64,000 bases of DNA, taken from assembly GCF_017942085.1 (NCBI RefSeq), contig NZ_JAGKSP010000001.1, positions 1,054,001-1,118,000 on the forward strand. Direction: 5' to 3'. The translations under genes were made by a program, and so were the position numbers. The notes beneath the pieces were generated by a model, which saw only the letters and a list, made by a program, of their open reading frames with translations, was not told where the DNA came from and made no database searches. This document shows, one piece after another, positions 53,888-61,927 of this stretch; position 1 is the stretch's first letter, and every line of letters starts with the position of its first letter. This DNA is from Paenibacillus lignilyticus. Its GTDB lineage: Bacteria > Bacillota > Bacilli > Paenibacillales > Paenibacillaceae.

Positions 53888-54275
53888 TTAATCTCTGGGA
53901 GTAGGATTTCCCTACTCTCAGCAACATTTCAACGTGGGATTGGATCTGAGAGACGGATTTCTCGACTCTCTGCATCCCATTCCGGGGGAAATGGGGTGAT
54001 TTAATCAACGAGAGTAGGATTTCCCTACTCTCAGCAACATTTCAACGTGGAATTGGATCTGAGAGACGGATTTCTCGACTCTCTGCATCCCATTCCGGGG
54101 GAAATGGGGTGATTTAATCAACGAGAGTAGGATTTCCCTACTCTCAGCAACATGCCAACGTGGAATTGGATCTGAGAGACGGATTTCTCGACTCTCTGCA
54201 TCCCATACCGGGGGAAATGTGATGGTTTAGTCTCTGAGAGTAGGATTTCCCTACTCTCAGCATCACAGACAGCGG
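53888..54275. repeat. 113-bp hairpin array, GAGAGTAGG stem
   Basis: The first hairpin recurs at 53897, 54010, 54123 and 54236, exactly 113 bp apart, with a second hairpin (stem GAGAGACG/CGACTCTC) 51 bp into each unit. The first stem is GAGAGTAGG/CCTACTCTC, so both arms differ from the 8035 array in a matching way. Linkers are nearly identical between units. Confidence 0.92.
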
Positions 54276-54285
54276 GGAAATGGTT

Positions 54286-56634
54286 TCACCCTTTCCCTCG
54301 TCCGGCAATATACTCCCGCGGCGTCAAGCCAAACTTCGCTTTGAACAATTTATAGAAATAGCTTTCATTCTCGATTCCCACTCGGCGCATAATTTCTTGA
54401 ATGCTCAGCTTCGAGTTCTCCATCCACTCCACCGCTTTCGTCAACCGGACCTGATTGATGTACTCCGGTATCGACATGCCGAAATGCTCCTTCGATATCT
54501 TGCTCAGCTTATAAGCGGAGAGCCGCATCATGCCCGAAATATCGGTCGCCGAGAGGGAGGAGTCAAAATAATTCGAATCGATGAAAGCTTTGATCGTATC
54601 TGCCGCCACTTGATTGCCTTGCTCAGCAGCCGATTTGCGCTCACTAGTCATCGTCTGAACCGCTTCGAGCAGCTGTTCCTCGAACTGCTCCGCCGTCTCC
54701 TCCTCGTACAGCTCCCTGTTCAGCAGCTTCGCATGGATATGAATCGGCTCCTTGAGCGTGCGGTTCATTTCGTACACAGCCTTCTTCAAATGATGCACGA
54801 CCTGCATGCTGGCAAGCATAATGTCGCTGTACTCCAGCTTGCGGATATTCCGGAACAGCTCGCGGAATTTCTCTTCCGATCGCACGGGATCGCCTTTCTT
54901 GACGACCTCGATGAACTTGCCCGTAAGCTCCATCACCTGCTCCATATCCATACTGCTCGTCTGTTCATCGATTTCCGCTTGCGTGATGACTGCCATATGG
55001 CCTTGCACATAACGATAGGAGCTGTTCGTGAACGTATGGCTGTACGCCGCCGCGATCGCTTGATAGTGCTCAATCGGCTCGCTGATGGCGACGGAGAAGG
55101 AAATTTTGTAATGTTCCTTAATATAGCGCTGTGCTTCCACCAACAGCTCCTCGACTAAGGCAGCCTGCAAGGCAGAATCGATATTGAGCAGGATCGTAAA
55201 TGAATCATCCTTCATGTCTACCGTTTGATGTGCGAATGAACGGCTAATGACCTCCGTCGTTATATTGGCTATCGCAAAACGCAGAAGCTCCCGCTCCACC
55301 AAGCTCTTCGTCATGAAGAGTTTATAGTTGTCGATACGCAGCACGCAGATTACAAACGGCTTCTCCTGCGATAACGCGGGATGGAGGGAATGAAGCGCCT
55401 CCCCGAATGCCGTGCCGCTCATACTGAAGCTGTCGACAAGCAATCGCTTGAGGAAATAAAGCTTCATAATGCCGGTATTATTGTTTTTCTCCAAATGGTA
55501 CTCGTACAGCTGCTCTCTTGATTTCCGATACACCTCGGTTAAATAGGAGAATTCATCCTTGGCCCCCGGAGTGACCGAGCCGCCGTGGGAGGTCTGTTCC
55601 ATCAGCCTTCTGACCGGCTTGTAAATCCCTCTTGAAACAGACAAGGTCAGCAGCAGCGCGCCGGCAAAGATCGCCAACGTAATGAGCAGAATCGTATCCA
55701 GCAGCTGCTTCAAGTTCGCGTATGCCTCTTTGTACGGTTTCGCATCCAGCAGCGTCCAGCCGGTCTTCTCCAGACGAATAAAGGAGATGATATATTTCTC
55801 GCCGCCAATGCTCCGATTGAAGAAACCCGACGGCTGCGCAGACCGGGCTTCTGCGCCGCTCGCCTGGTCCACATAAGCTTGCCTGATCGTATTCGCGAAG
55901 GTTGAGCCTTGCACCGGATTACCCGGATCGGTCTCCATCAGCCCATTGCCGCTGTCCAGGATGTAGAGCTCGCTTCGCGCGCCGGCCTCAATCCGGTTAA
56001 TGGCACGAATGTTATCGACGAGCCAGTCCAGCTTAATGTTCAGAATGATGGCGCCATCCATGCGGTTATCGCGATCCGTCGTCTCATACATCACATAGCT
56101 TAATACCGTATTCGCAGCAGCTCCTCCTGCGCCTTGGTCATCGGCTTCCGCACTGCGGCGCACAATTGCACGGAGCACCGGAATGTTCGTATAGCTTTGC
56201 AGCACCTTATCGAGCTCTGCGTCCTTATGATACAAATCGCCATATGTCGAGTAATAGAGCTTCTTATGATTGTTATAGATGTAGATGGACTGAATGAACG
56301 GATTGTTCGCCACAATCGTCGCGTTTAGTTTATTGATGACATTCAAATGCTCGTACGTTTCCTCATCGTTCAAATACATAAGCGCCTTCACGTCATTGCT
56401 GCCATAGGTGGAGAGGGTAATATTGCGAATCATCGTATCGAGATAATCGATGTTGTATTTCATCTGCGAGAGTACCTTCTGGCTGTTCTCGTATTCGCTC
56501 TTGAACACCTTCTTCTCTACATTCACATAGACAAGGGCGGAGAATGAAACGACAATTAGCAAAATAACGCCGGTAATCCATAAGAATATGCGCAGCAAAT
56601 ATTTCTTCTCTTGAAACAGACGAATGAGGCTCAT
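54286..56634 (-). CDS. Membrane-bound AraC-family regulator with extracytoplasmic sensor
   Basis: 782 aa from the ATG at 56634 (AAGGGTGG 9 bases before). First span near residues 17-38, a ~260-residue Cache-like sensor outside the cell, second span near 300-320 (ILLITLAIFAGALLLTLSV), a long cytoplasmic linker and a C-terminal AraC domain (LSIQEIMRRVGIENESYFYK...FGLTPREYIAG). It senses and regulates in one chain without a phosphorelay. It is 18 bases after the GntR/LacI-type gene and upstream of the transporter operon it probably controls. Confidence 0.88.
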   Translation of the reverse strand: MSLIRLFQEKKYLLRIFLWITGVILLIVVSFSALVYVNVEKKVFKSEYENSQKVLSQMKYNIDYLDTMIRNITLSTYGSNDVKALMYLNDEETYEHLNVINKLNATIVANNPFIQSIYIYNNHKKLYYSTYGDLYHKDAELDKVLQSYTNIPVLRAIVRRSAEADDQGAGGAAANTVLSYVMYETTDRDNRMDGAIILNIKLDWLVDNIRAINRIEAGARSELYILDSGNGLMETDPGNPVQGSTFANTIRQAYVDQASGAEARSAQPSGFFNRSIGGEKYIISFIRLEKTGWTLLDAKPYKEAYANLKQLLDTILLITLAIFAGALLLTLSVSRGIYKPVRRLMEQTSHGGSVTPGAKDEFSYLTEVYRKSREQLYEYHLEKNNNTGIMKLYFLKRLLVDSFSMSGTAFGEALHSLHPALSQEKPFVICVLRIDNYKLFMTKSLVERELLRFAIANITTEVISRSFAHQTVDMKDDSFTILLNIDSALQAALVEELLVEAQRYIKEHYKISFSVAISEPIEHYQAIAAAYSHTFTNSSYRYVQGHMAVITQAEIDEQTSSMDMEQVMELTGKFIEVVKKGDPVRSEEKFRELFRNIRKLEYSDIMLASMQVVHHLKKAVYEMNRTLKEPIHIHAKLLNRELYEEETAEQFEEQLLEAVQTMTSERKSAAEQGNQVAADTIKAFIDSNYFDSSLSATDISGMMRLSAYKLSKISKEHFGMSIPEYINQVRLTKAVEWMENSKLSIQEIMRRVGIENESYFYKLFKAKFGLTPREYIAGRGKG

Positions 56635-56652
56635 AAGCAAGTACCACCCTTG

Positions 56653-57783
56653 TTATTCAATCTTTGCTTCCCTAACCGAGCTGCCGTAATGAATGTCCGC
56701 TTTGCAAATATGTCCGGCAACCGCGATCGGCTGCTTGCCTTCTGCCGCATGCATTAATTGAAGGGCAGCGCTGCGTCCCATATCATAGAAAGGCTGGTTC
56801 GCACCTGTGATATCCAGTCGAAGTTTCCCGTTCACCCCCTGCGCATCATAGGTAACAAGGGACATCTCGTCCGGGACGCGCCGGCCAAGCCGCTCAAGCG
56901 CAGCGAGCGCAGCTTCGGCAATCTGATCATTCGCTGCAAAAACAGCCGTATACCGCATCGTACCCAGCGCATTCGCAAGCCGGGAAACAAACCCTTCGAA
57001 TTCGCACTCGAAATTCTCGAACCGGGTCGGGATGCACAAGTCGTAATCCGTTTCAAAAGGAACGCCCGCTTCAATAAAAGCTTGTCTCATGCCAAGCAGC
57101 CGTTCATAGAACGTGCTGAGATCCGAATTGCGTACGAACGCAATCCGTCGATGCCCCTTGGCAAGCAGCAACTTCGTGAGCGAATAAGCGCCGGAAGCGT
57201 TATCGCTCGTCACAAAAGGGATATCGCTGTCCCAAACGCGCCGATCTAAGAAAATAACCGGGATCCCGCTTGCCGATAACCGCTCGTAAAGCTGCCGACT
57301 GCGCAGCTCGTCCTGCCCCCCGTGGATCGGACTTAGAATAATCCCCTCCACTTGCCTTGCAATCGCACTCGCAACGAACGACTCCAGCTTATCAAGGCTG
57401 CTGTTATCGCTGCTGCTCATCAGCTGATACCCTTTAGGCTGCAGCACTTCCTCGATCCCGCGCAGGGCGGCTCCCCATAACGGGTTGCCGATGCCGATAA
57501 CGGATGCAGCGATTAGCCCGCTCCCGCTCCTCGATGGAGACACGGAACTCAGCCCGCCAGCTGCGAGATAGGTACCTCGGCGGTTGTCCCGTGTGAGAAG
57601 TCCTTCCCCGCACAGCTCCTTAATCGCCTTCTCGATCGTATTGACGCTGGATTGATAGGACTCCGCCAAATTGCGGCTGGACGGCAATCGCGAAGATCCC
57701 TGCCACTCGCCTATATGTATGCGCTTTCGAATATCTTCCTTAATACGGTGATACGGGTAGGTAGGCAACCAATTCACCTTCAT
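56653..57783 (-). CDS. GntR/LacI-type transcription regulator (AraR-like architecture)
   Basis: 376 aa from the ATG at 57783 (MKVNWLPTYPYHRIKEDIRK). Earlier ATGs in the frame lie inside the promoter at 57802-57831. Residues ~1-75 are a GntR winged helix (SSRLPSSRNLAESYQSSVNT). The rest is a LacI-type sugar-binding domain (IGIGNPLWGAALRGIEEVL, FLDRRVWDSDIPFVTSDN, AVFAANDQIAEAALAAL). A sugar effector should release it from DNA. The untranslated leader would be only about 12 bases. Confidence 0.85.
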   Translation of the reverse strand: MKVNWLPTYPYHRIKEDIRKRIHIGEWQGSSRLPSSRNLAESYQSSVNTIEKAIKELCGEGLLTRDNRRGTYLAAGGLSSVSPSRSGSGLIAASVIGIGNPLWGAALRGIEEVLQPKGYQLMSSSDNSSLDKLESFVASAIARQVEGIILSPIHGGQDELRSRQLYERLSASGIPVIFLDRRVWDSDIPFVTSDNASGAYSLTKLLLAKGHRRIAFVRNSDLSTFYERLLGMRQAFIEAGVPFETDYDLCIPTRFENFECEFEGFVSRLANALGTMRYTAVFAANDQIAEAALAALERLGRRVPDEMSLVTYDAQGVNGKLRLDITGANQPFYDMGRSAALQLMHAAEGKQPIAVAGHICKADIHYGSSVREAKIE

Positions 57784-57801
57784 CTCTGCTAGATTAGCTT
57801 G

Positions 57802-57831
57802 ACTATATGACATGTGTATCATCTGTGTCAA
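57802..57831 (-). promoter_or_regulatory. Strong sigma-A promoter of the GntR/LacI-type gene
   Basis: On the minus strand, -35 TTGACA (57826-57831, 6 of 6), spacer 18, -10 TATAGT (57802-57807, 5 of 6). The spacer region has TGACA...TGTCA arms that could serve autoregulation. Confidence 0.75.
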
Positions 57832-58045
57832 TCCATAGTCTATTTTCGAACAAGGCCATGAGCATAGTCCTAATTTTATACGCCTTTAGTCCTTTGTTTG
57901 ATGACGCCGGCCACCGTGCATGCTCATAAATACCAACTCTATCCTTTTAAATAGGTTCCAGAGACTCATTCACGCGACTGAGATATTATGGAAAATAGGA
58001 ATAGAACTATATTCCTACATTTTTCGCCAAATTTGAATCGTTTCT

Positions 58046-58140
58046 CATAGGCAAACCCTTCGAAAACAGGGGGCGTAAAGTCATTGGGTCTAAGTCTTTT
58101 ATCCTACCAAGGAATGGGATACGACAGCTAGACTGCCGAA
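58046..58140 (+). promoter_or_regulatory. Cyclic-di-GMP-I (GEMM) riboswitch aptamer
   Basis: The class-I pattern is clear: GGCAAACC, then CGAAA, GGGGGCGTAAAG, the GGGTCTAAG turn, a variable P3 arm, and GACAGCTAGACTGCCG closing the structure. It stands in front of a gene that itself makes or breaks c-di-GMP, the usual target class. Confidence 0.9.
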
Positions 58141-58151
58141 GTTAATCTGCT

Positions 58152-58229
58152 GACCTTGGTGCCTCCAAGCGGGAAGATGCGTATCGGTCTATTGCCGCCA
58201 TCTTGCTCTGAAGGGCCGAGGTTTTTTTG
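58152..58229 (+). terminator. Riboswitch expression platform / terminator
   Basis: ACCTTGG pairs with CCGAGGT (one G-U) before seven T, enclosing GGAAGATG...CATCTTGC. A competing small hairpin CTTGG-TGCCT-CCAAG can form after the aptamer. It therefore looks like transcription control, but whether ligand turns the gene on or off is not decided here. Confidence 0.7.
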
Positions 58230-58264
58230 TATACCAATATAGACATAGAAAGGATGTGATCGGC

Positions 58265-60478
58265 TTGGCAACCTCATACGAGCAGTTTAGTTCGAAACTA
58301 CTGACCTACACGTTAATGTTTCTTATCCTGTCCTCGCTCCCTATCTATGTAACCGTTCTCTCGCTTGAGCTGATAACCTTTCAAGTTTTCACACGATTCG
58401 TCTCTTCCGTCATTCCGCTTGGCCTTGTGCTCTATTTCGTTTACCGGCAATCCTATAAGACGCTGAAGGGGAAATTAATTATTTCCGCCTATTCATTCCT
58501 GCTCTGCTCCATCGTCATGTGGTTTATACCCACGCCAAATTCCGGCATCGTGGTCTTCCTCTTCGCGCTTCTCTCCCTCATCTATCTGGACCGCTATGTG
58601 ACGCTGCTGGCAAGTGGATATGGCATTGTGGTACTCATCATCCATCAATTGTTTAACCCCTATACGCTCGAAATGGACCTGCTCTCCCGAGTCGTACAGT
58701 TCACCCTGTTCGCCATGTGCTGTATCACTTGCGTCAGCGTATGCATCATCGGACGCCGAATCATCGCGCATGCACAGCGAAGCGAGAAGAAAGCGCTTGA
58801 TAATGAGAATCGCTACCGGCAAATTTTCGAGCTGTCTCCCGAAGCCAATATCGTCCAAATCGATAATAAAATTGTTCACATGAATCGATCGGGGCTGACG
58901 ATGCTCGGCGCGCAGCACCTGGATGAATTAATCGGCGTTGATGTATTTGACTTGGCTCTGCCGGAATATCACGACCTGATCCGCGCGAAAGCGGCCGACC
59001 TTATTGCAGGCAAAACCATCTTGGATTATACGGAGCTTCGTATTTACAAGGTCAATGGAGAAGTGATCGAGGTGGAAACCAATTCAATTTCGACTTTATT
59101 CAATAATCGCCCAGCCATCCTCTCGAACTTCCGTAACATCTCGGAAACGAAGAGCGCCCGTGAAACCATTAATTATATGGCTTATCACGATCAATTGACT
59201 GACCTGCCGAACCGCTATCAATTCATAACGAAGCTCGAAGCAGAGCTCCGGTATGCGGTACATAGGCCAGCTAGCTTTGCACTCTTATTCCTTGATATGG
59301 ACAGGTTCAAATCGATAAACGATACGTTCGGGCATCCGCTTGGGGACCGTCTGCTTAAGAACTTCGCGAAACGGCTTCAGGGATCGCTGGAGCCATCCTC
59401 CTTTGCGGCCAGACTTGCCGGTGACGAGTTTGTCATCCTGCTCCCGAATAGCAACGCAGAAACGTTGGGGATTCTGATTGAGCCCCTGCTGGAACGGCTC
59501 TCCGAGCCTTTCATCCTCAAAGGGCAAGAGATTAGCGTTACGACGAGCATCGGGATTGCGATATATCCCAAAGACGGTCAGGATGCCGATACGCTTCTGA
59601 TTCACGCGGATGCGGCTATGTATGCGGCTAAGAGGCAGGGGAGAAATAATTACGCCTTCTACAGCACGGAGATGAACGAGGTTAATTTGCGGAAAATGAT
59701 GCTGGAGCAGGACTTGCGCAAAGCGCTGCAGCAGGGCGAGCTGCATTTGGTCTATCAGGGCAAGAAGGATTTGTCAGCCGACCGCTTGAGCGGCTTCGAG
59801 GCTCTCCTGCGTTGGACGCATCCGAAGTTCGGTGCCGTTTCTCCGGCGGAATTCATACCGCTTGCCGAAGAAACCGGGCTTATCGTTCCGATAGGCGAGT
59901 GGGTCATACGGCAGGTGTGCGATCAAATCAATTCTTGGAAGCAAGCGGGCTTGTCCCCCTTGCCGGTGTCCGTCAACCTATCGGTGCGCCAATTCAAGCA
60001 GGACAACCTGATTGAGATGCTGAAGACGATCCTGCTTTCCACCGGGATCGAACCGCGCCTCATTGATCTTGAAATTACAGAAAGCGTTGCTTCATCGAAT
60101 TTCGAAGCCCCGCTTATAGACAAGCTGCACGTAATGAAGGCGCTCGGTGTTTCCATTTCCATTGACGATTTCGGGACCGGGTACTCGTCGCTTAGCTATC
60201 TGCGCCTTTTTCCTGTTGATACCCTTAAGATGGACAAATGCTTCATTCGCAACATCGACCACAATCAAGATGATTTGGCAATCGTCACGGCGATTATCGG
60301 CATGGCGCATAGTCTCAAGCTTCAAGTGCTCGCTGAAGGGGTTGAGAACGAGACCCAGCTGGCCCTCTTGAAGGAACAGCGCTGCGACGGTGCACAAGGC
60401 TATCTCATCGGCTATCCCGTTGGGGCATCCGAAGTAGAGCCGCTGCTTGCTCCGGCCCATGCGTTTAGCAATTCGTAG
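58265..60478 (+). CDS. Membrane GGDEF-EAL protein (c-di-GMP phosphodiesterase / cyclase)
   Basis: 737 aa. The TTG at 58265 is preferred: AAAGGATGTGAT precedes it, while the GTG at 58256 overlaps that signal. Five or six N-terminal spans (~10-170) are followed by a PAS domain (~185-300), then a GGDEF domain whose signature reads AGDEF (RLAGDEFVILLP) and which lacks an RxxD inhibitory site. The EAL domain has all main residues: EALLRW, DLEITES, SIDDFGTGYSSL, LKMDKCFI, LAEGVEN. Breakdown of c-di-GMP is the safer call. A c-di-GMP riboswitch precedes it, closing a feedback loop. Confidence 0.92.
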   Translation: MATSYEQFSSKLLTYTLMFLILSSLPIYVTVLSLELITFQVFTRFVSSVIPLGLVLYFVYRQSYKTLKGKLIISAYSFLLCSIVMWFIPTPNSGIVVFLFALLSLIYLDRYVTLLASGYGIVVLIIHQLFNPYTLEMDLLSRVVQFTLFAMCCITCVSVCIIGRRIIAHAQRSEKKALDNENRYRQIFELSPEANIVQIDNKIVHMNRSGLTMLGAQHLDELIGVDVFDLALPEYHDLIRAKAADLIAGKTILDYTELRIYKVNGEVIEVETNSISTLFNNRPAILSNFRNISETKSARETINYMAYHDQLTDLPNRYQFITKLEAELRYAVHRPASFALLFLDMDRFKSINDTFGHPLGDRLLKNFAKRLQGSLEPSSFAARLAGDEFVILLPNSNAETLGILIEPLLERLSEPFILKGQEISVTTSIGIAIYPKDGQDADTLLIHADAAMYAAKRQGRNNYAFYSTEMNEVNLRKMMLEQDLRKALQQGELHLVYQGKKDLSADRLSGFEALLRWTHPKFGAVSPAEFIPLAEETGLIVPIGEWVIRQVCDQINSWKQAGLSPLPVSVNLSVRQFKQDNLIEMLKTILLSTGIEPRLIDLEITESVASSNFEAPLIDKLHVMKALGVSISIDDFGTGYSSLSYLRLFPVDTLKMDKCFIRNIDHNQDDLAIVTAIIGMAHSLKLQVLAEGVENETQLALLKEQRCDGAQGYLIGYPVGASEVEPLLAPAHAFSNS

Positions 60479-60535
60479 GGGAGTACAAGCCCGTTCCTAT
60501 GATGGCCAGAACTCCCTCCAAGCTGCTGATCGCCA

Positions 60536-60844
60536 TTAGGTTTGCTGTTCATAGGCAAGCTGATGGCCATCCTCGAAACCTTTGGCAAAGCCGAGATTAT
60601 AGCCTTGATTGTAAGCATTATCGAAAGCTCGATTATAACCGGGACTGCTCAAGCCCCGCTTCCTTCCGCGCTTCTGCTTGCGCACGGAAGATTTGCCGGT
60701 GCCTGACTTTGTCCGTTTACGCTTCGTTGTAGAGGCGGCCTTCTTCAGGCTGTCTGCTGCCTTGCTTGTAGTCTTGTTCGGTGTGACCCGTGGTGCGATT
60801 GGCAACTTGCTGCTTTTCTTCCCGCTTATTCCCGCTGCAATCAC
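60536..60844 (-). CDS. Small polybasic protein with eight (Gly/Ala)-aromatic-x-x tetrads
   Basis: 102 aa with a GTG start; AAAGGAGG is 9 bases before it and the GTG overlaps the upstream stop (GTGA). Residues 1-65 are rich in Lys, Arg, Ser and Thr (TKRKRTKSGTG, VRKQKRGRKRG). From Gly69 the chain is eight tetrads: GYNR, AFDN, AYNQ, GYNL, GFAK, GFED, GHQL, AYEQ. The small residue every fourth position is a glycine-zipper pattern. The same tag is the N-terminus of three glycosyltransferases in this window. Function unknown; a scaffold is proposed. Confidence 0.8.
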   Translation of the reverse strand: MIAAGISGKKSSKLPIAPRVTPNKTTSKAADSLKKAASTTKRKRTKSGTGKSSVRKQKRGRKRGLSSPGYNRAFDNAYNQGYNLGFAKGFEDGHQLAYEQQT

Positions 60845-61161
60845 TTTCCGGTTCCTCCTTTACCTTTCCGTATTGGATGCGAACCAACCTGTACGACTGC
60901 ACTCAGCCATGGCTTGGCAGAGCGGCTGACTCTGCATCGTCTTTGGCTTTGACTGCTCTCCATGGCGCTTACCATCGTCGTAAGCGTCAGCTGCATCGCC
61001 TCGAGCCGCTTCATGTTGCGCTGTATGGCTTCCGCCAGCCCCGGCGCCCGCTCGGCCTCAGCGGCGACGCTGTTCAGAATGCGAGCGACGGCTTGCTGGC
61101 TGCGGGAGAGTGACGCGAGCAGCTCAATCCGTACCTCCCGCTCCTTCAAGCTCCAATTCAT
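60841..61161 (-). CDS. Small helical protein 1 of 3, function unknown
   Basis: 106 aa. Residues ~8-75 are amphipathic helices (LLASLSRSQQAVARILNSVA, MKRLEAMQLTLTTMVSAM); the C-terminal 30 residues are basic (SQRRCRV..., HPIRKGKGGTGK). The ATG overlaps the stop of the preceding gene (ATGA), with GGGAG upstream. The motif S..QQ.VA.IL resembles the two genes before it, so the three look like diverged copies of a helical bundle. Confidence 0.75.
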   Translation of the reverse strand: MNWSLKEREVRIELLASLSRSQQAVARILNSVAAEAERAPGLAEAIQRNMKRLEAMQLTLTTMVSAMESSQSQRRCRVSRSAKPWLSAVVQVGSHPIRKGKGGTGK

Positions 61162-61523
61162 CGCTGTTTATCTCCCATATCGAACGGTCCGCCCAGCATA
61201 TTTTCGATGCCGTTCATCGGTCCCGCCCCCATTCCCATATCATCCACCTGGCGCAGTGCCGCTTTCAGTACATTGGTCATCCCATGATTGAGCTTCGCGA
61301 GTCCGTCAATCACTTCCACAAGCTGATCGTGGACCATCATCGAGGATTTCCATTGGTCTTGATGCTCTGTAAATGCGTCCGGCGTGATATGATTGCACAA
61401 CCAAGCGCGAACCTTCTCCGCTTCGACGGCCTTTGCCTCCAGAATCATCGCCACATTCCATTGCAGCTTAGCGGAGGCATCCAGCATTCGGATATATGCG
61501 GTTTCACGACTCATAACCAGCAC
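61158..61523 (-). CDS. Small helical protein 2 of 3, function unknown
   Basis: 121 aa with a GTG start (GGAGG 9 bases before). Mostly helical: LDASAKLQWNVAMILEAKAV, then VHDQLVEVIDGLAKLNHGMT, with a Gly/Met-rich end (DDMGMGAGPMNGIENMLGG). It shares VA.ILEAKA with its neighbours. It is 16 bases after the 61540-61827 gene. No known family recognised. Confidence 0.75.
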   Translation of the reverse strand: MLVMSRETAYIRMLDASAKLQWNVAMILEAKAVEAEKVRAWLCNHITPDAFTEHQDQWKSSMMVHDQLVEVIDGLAKLNHGMTNVLKAALRQVDDMGMGAGPMNGIENMLGGPFDMGDKQR

Positions 61524-61539
61524 GCTTCCTTTCCTCCGC

Positions 61540-61827
61540 CTATTCTTCGTCCTCGACGTCCATCTCTTTCATCACGACCGAAATCGTCAGGGCAAGCGAC
61601 TCCTGCAGCTCTGCAATGCTGTTCAAATAAGCCACTACACTCCTAGTCATCACTTGGGAATTATCCATCAGCTCGCTGACCCCGCCGAAGCTTGGGTGCG
61701 TGTCCGGCAATGCGTGCACGATTTGTGCCATCCGGACTGCGACATGACGCTTCGCCTCCAAGACGCGCGCCAGCTGCTCATGGGAATGTGACATATGCTC
61801 AATCATTTCCGTTACGATATGCTGCAA
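61540..61827 (-). CDS. Small helical protein 3 of 3, function unknown
   Basis: 95 aa with a TTG start (AAAGGAGGG 8 bases before). Helical and acidic at the end (KEMDVEDEE). SHSHEQLARVLEAKRHVAVR matches the VA.ILEAKA block of the neighbouring small proteins, and LNSIAELQESLALTISVVM matches their second helix. It follows the GT2 gene by 100 bases. Confidence 0.75.
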   Translation of the reverse strand: MQHIVTEMIEHMSHSHEQLARVLEAKRHVAVRMAQIVHALPDTHPSFGGVSELMDNSQVMTRSVVAYLNSIAELQESLALTISVVMKEMDVEDEE

Positions 61828-61927
61828 GGCGCAGTCCCTCCTTTACCCATCGCAATATCAGGAATCGGTCTCTTTGTTAACATATGCGACGCCCTCTCCG
61901 CTTGGCACAGCCAAGACAGCCAAGGCG

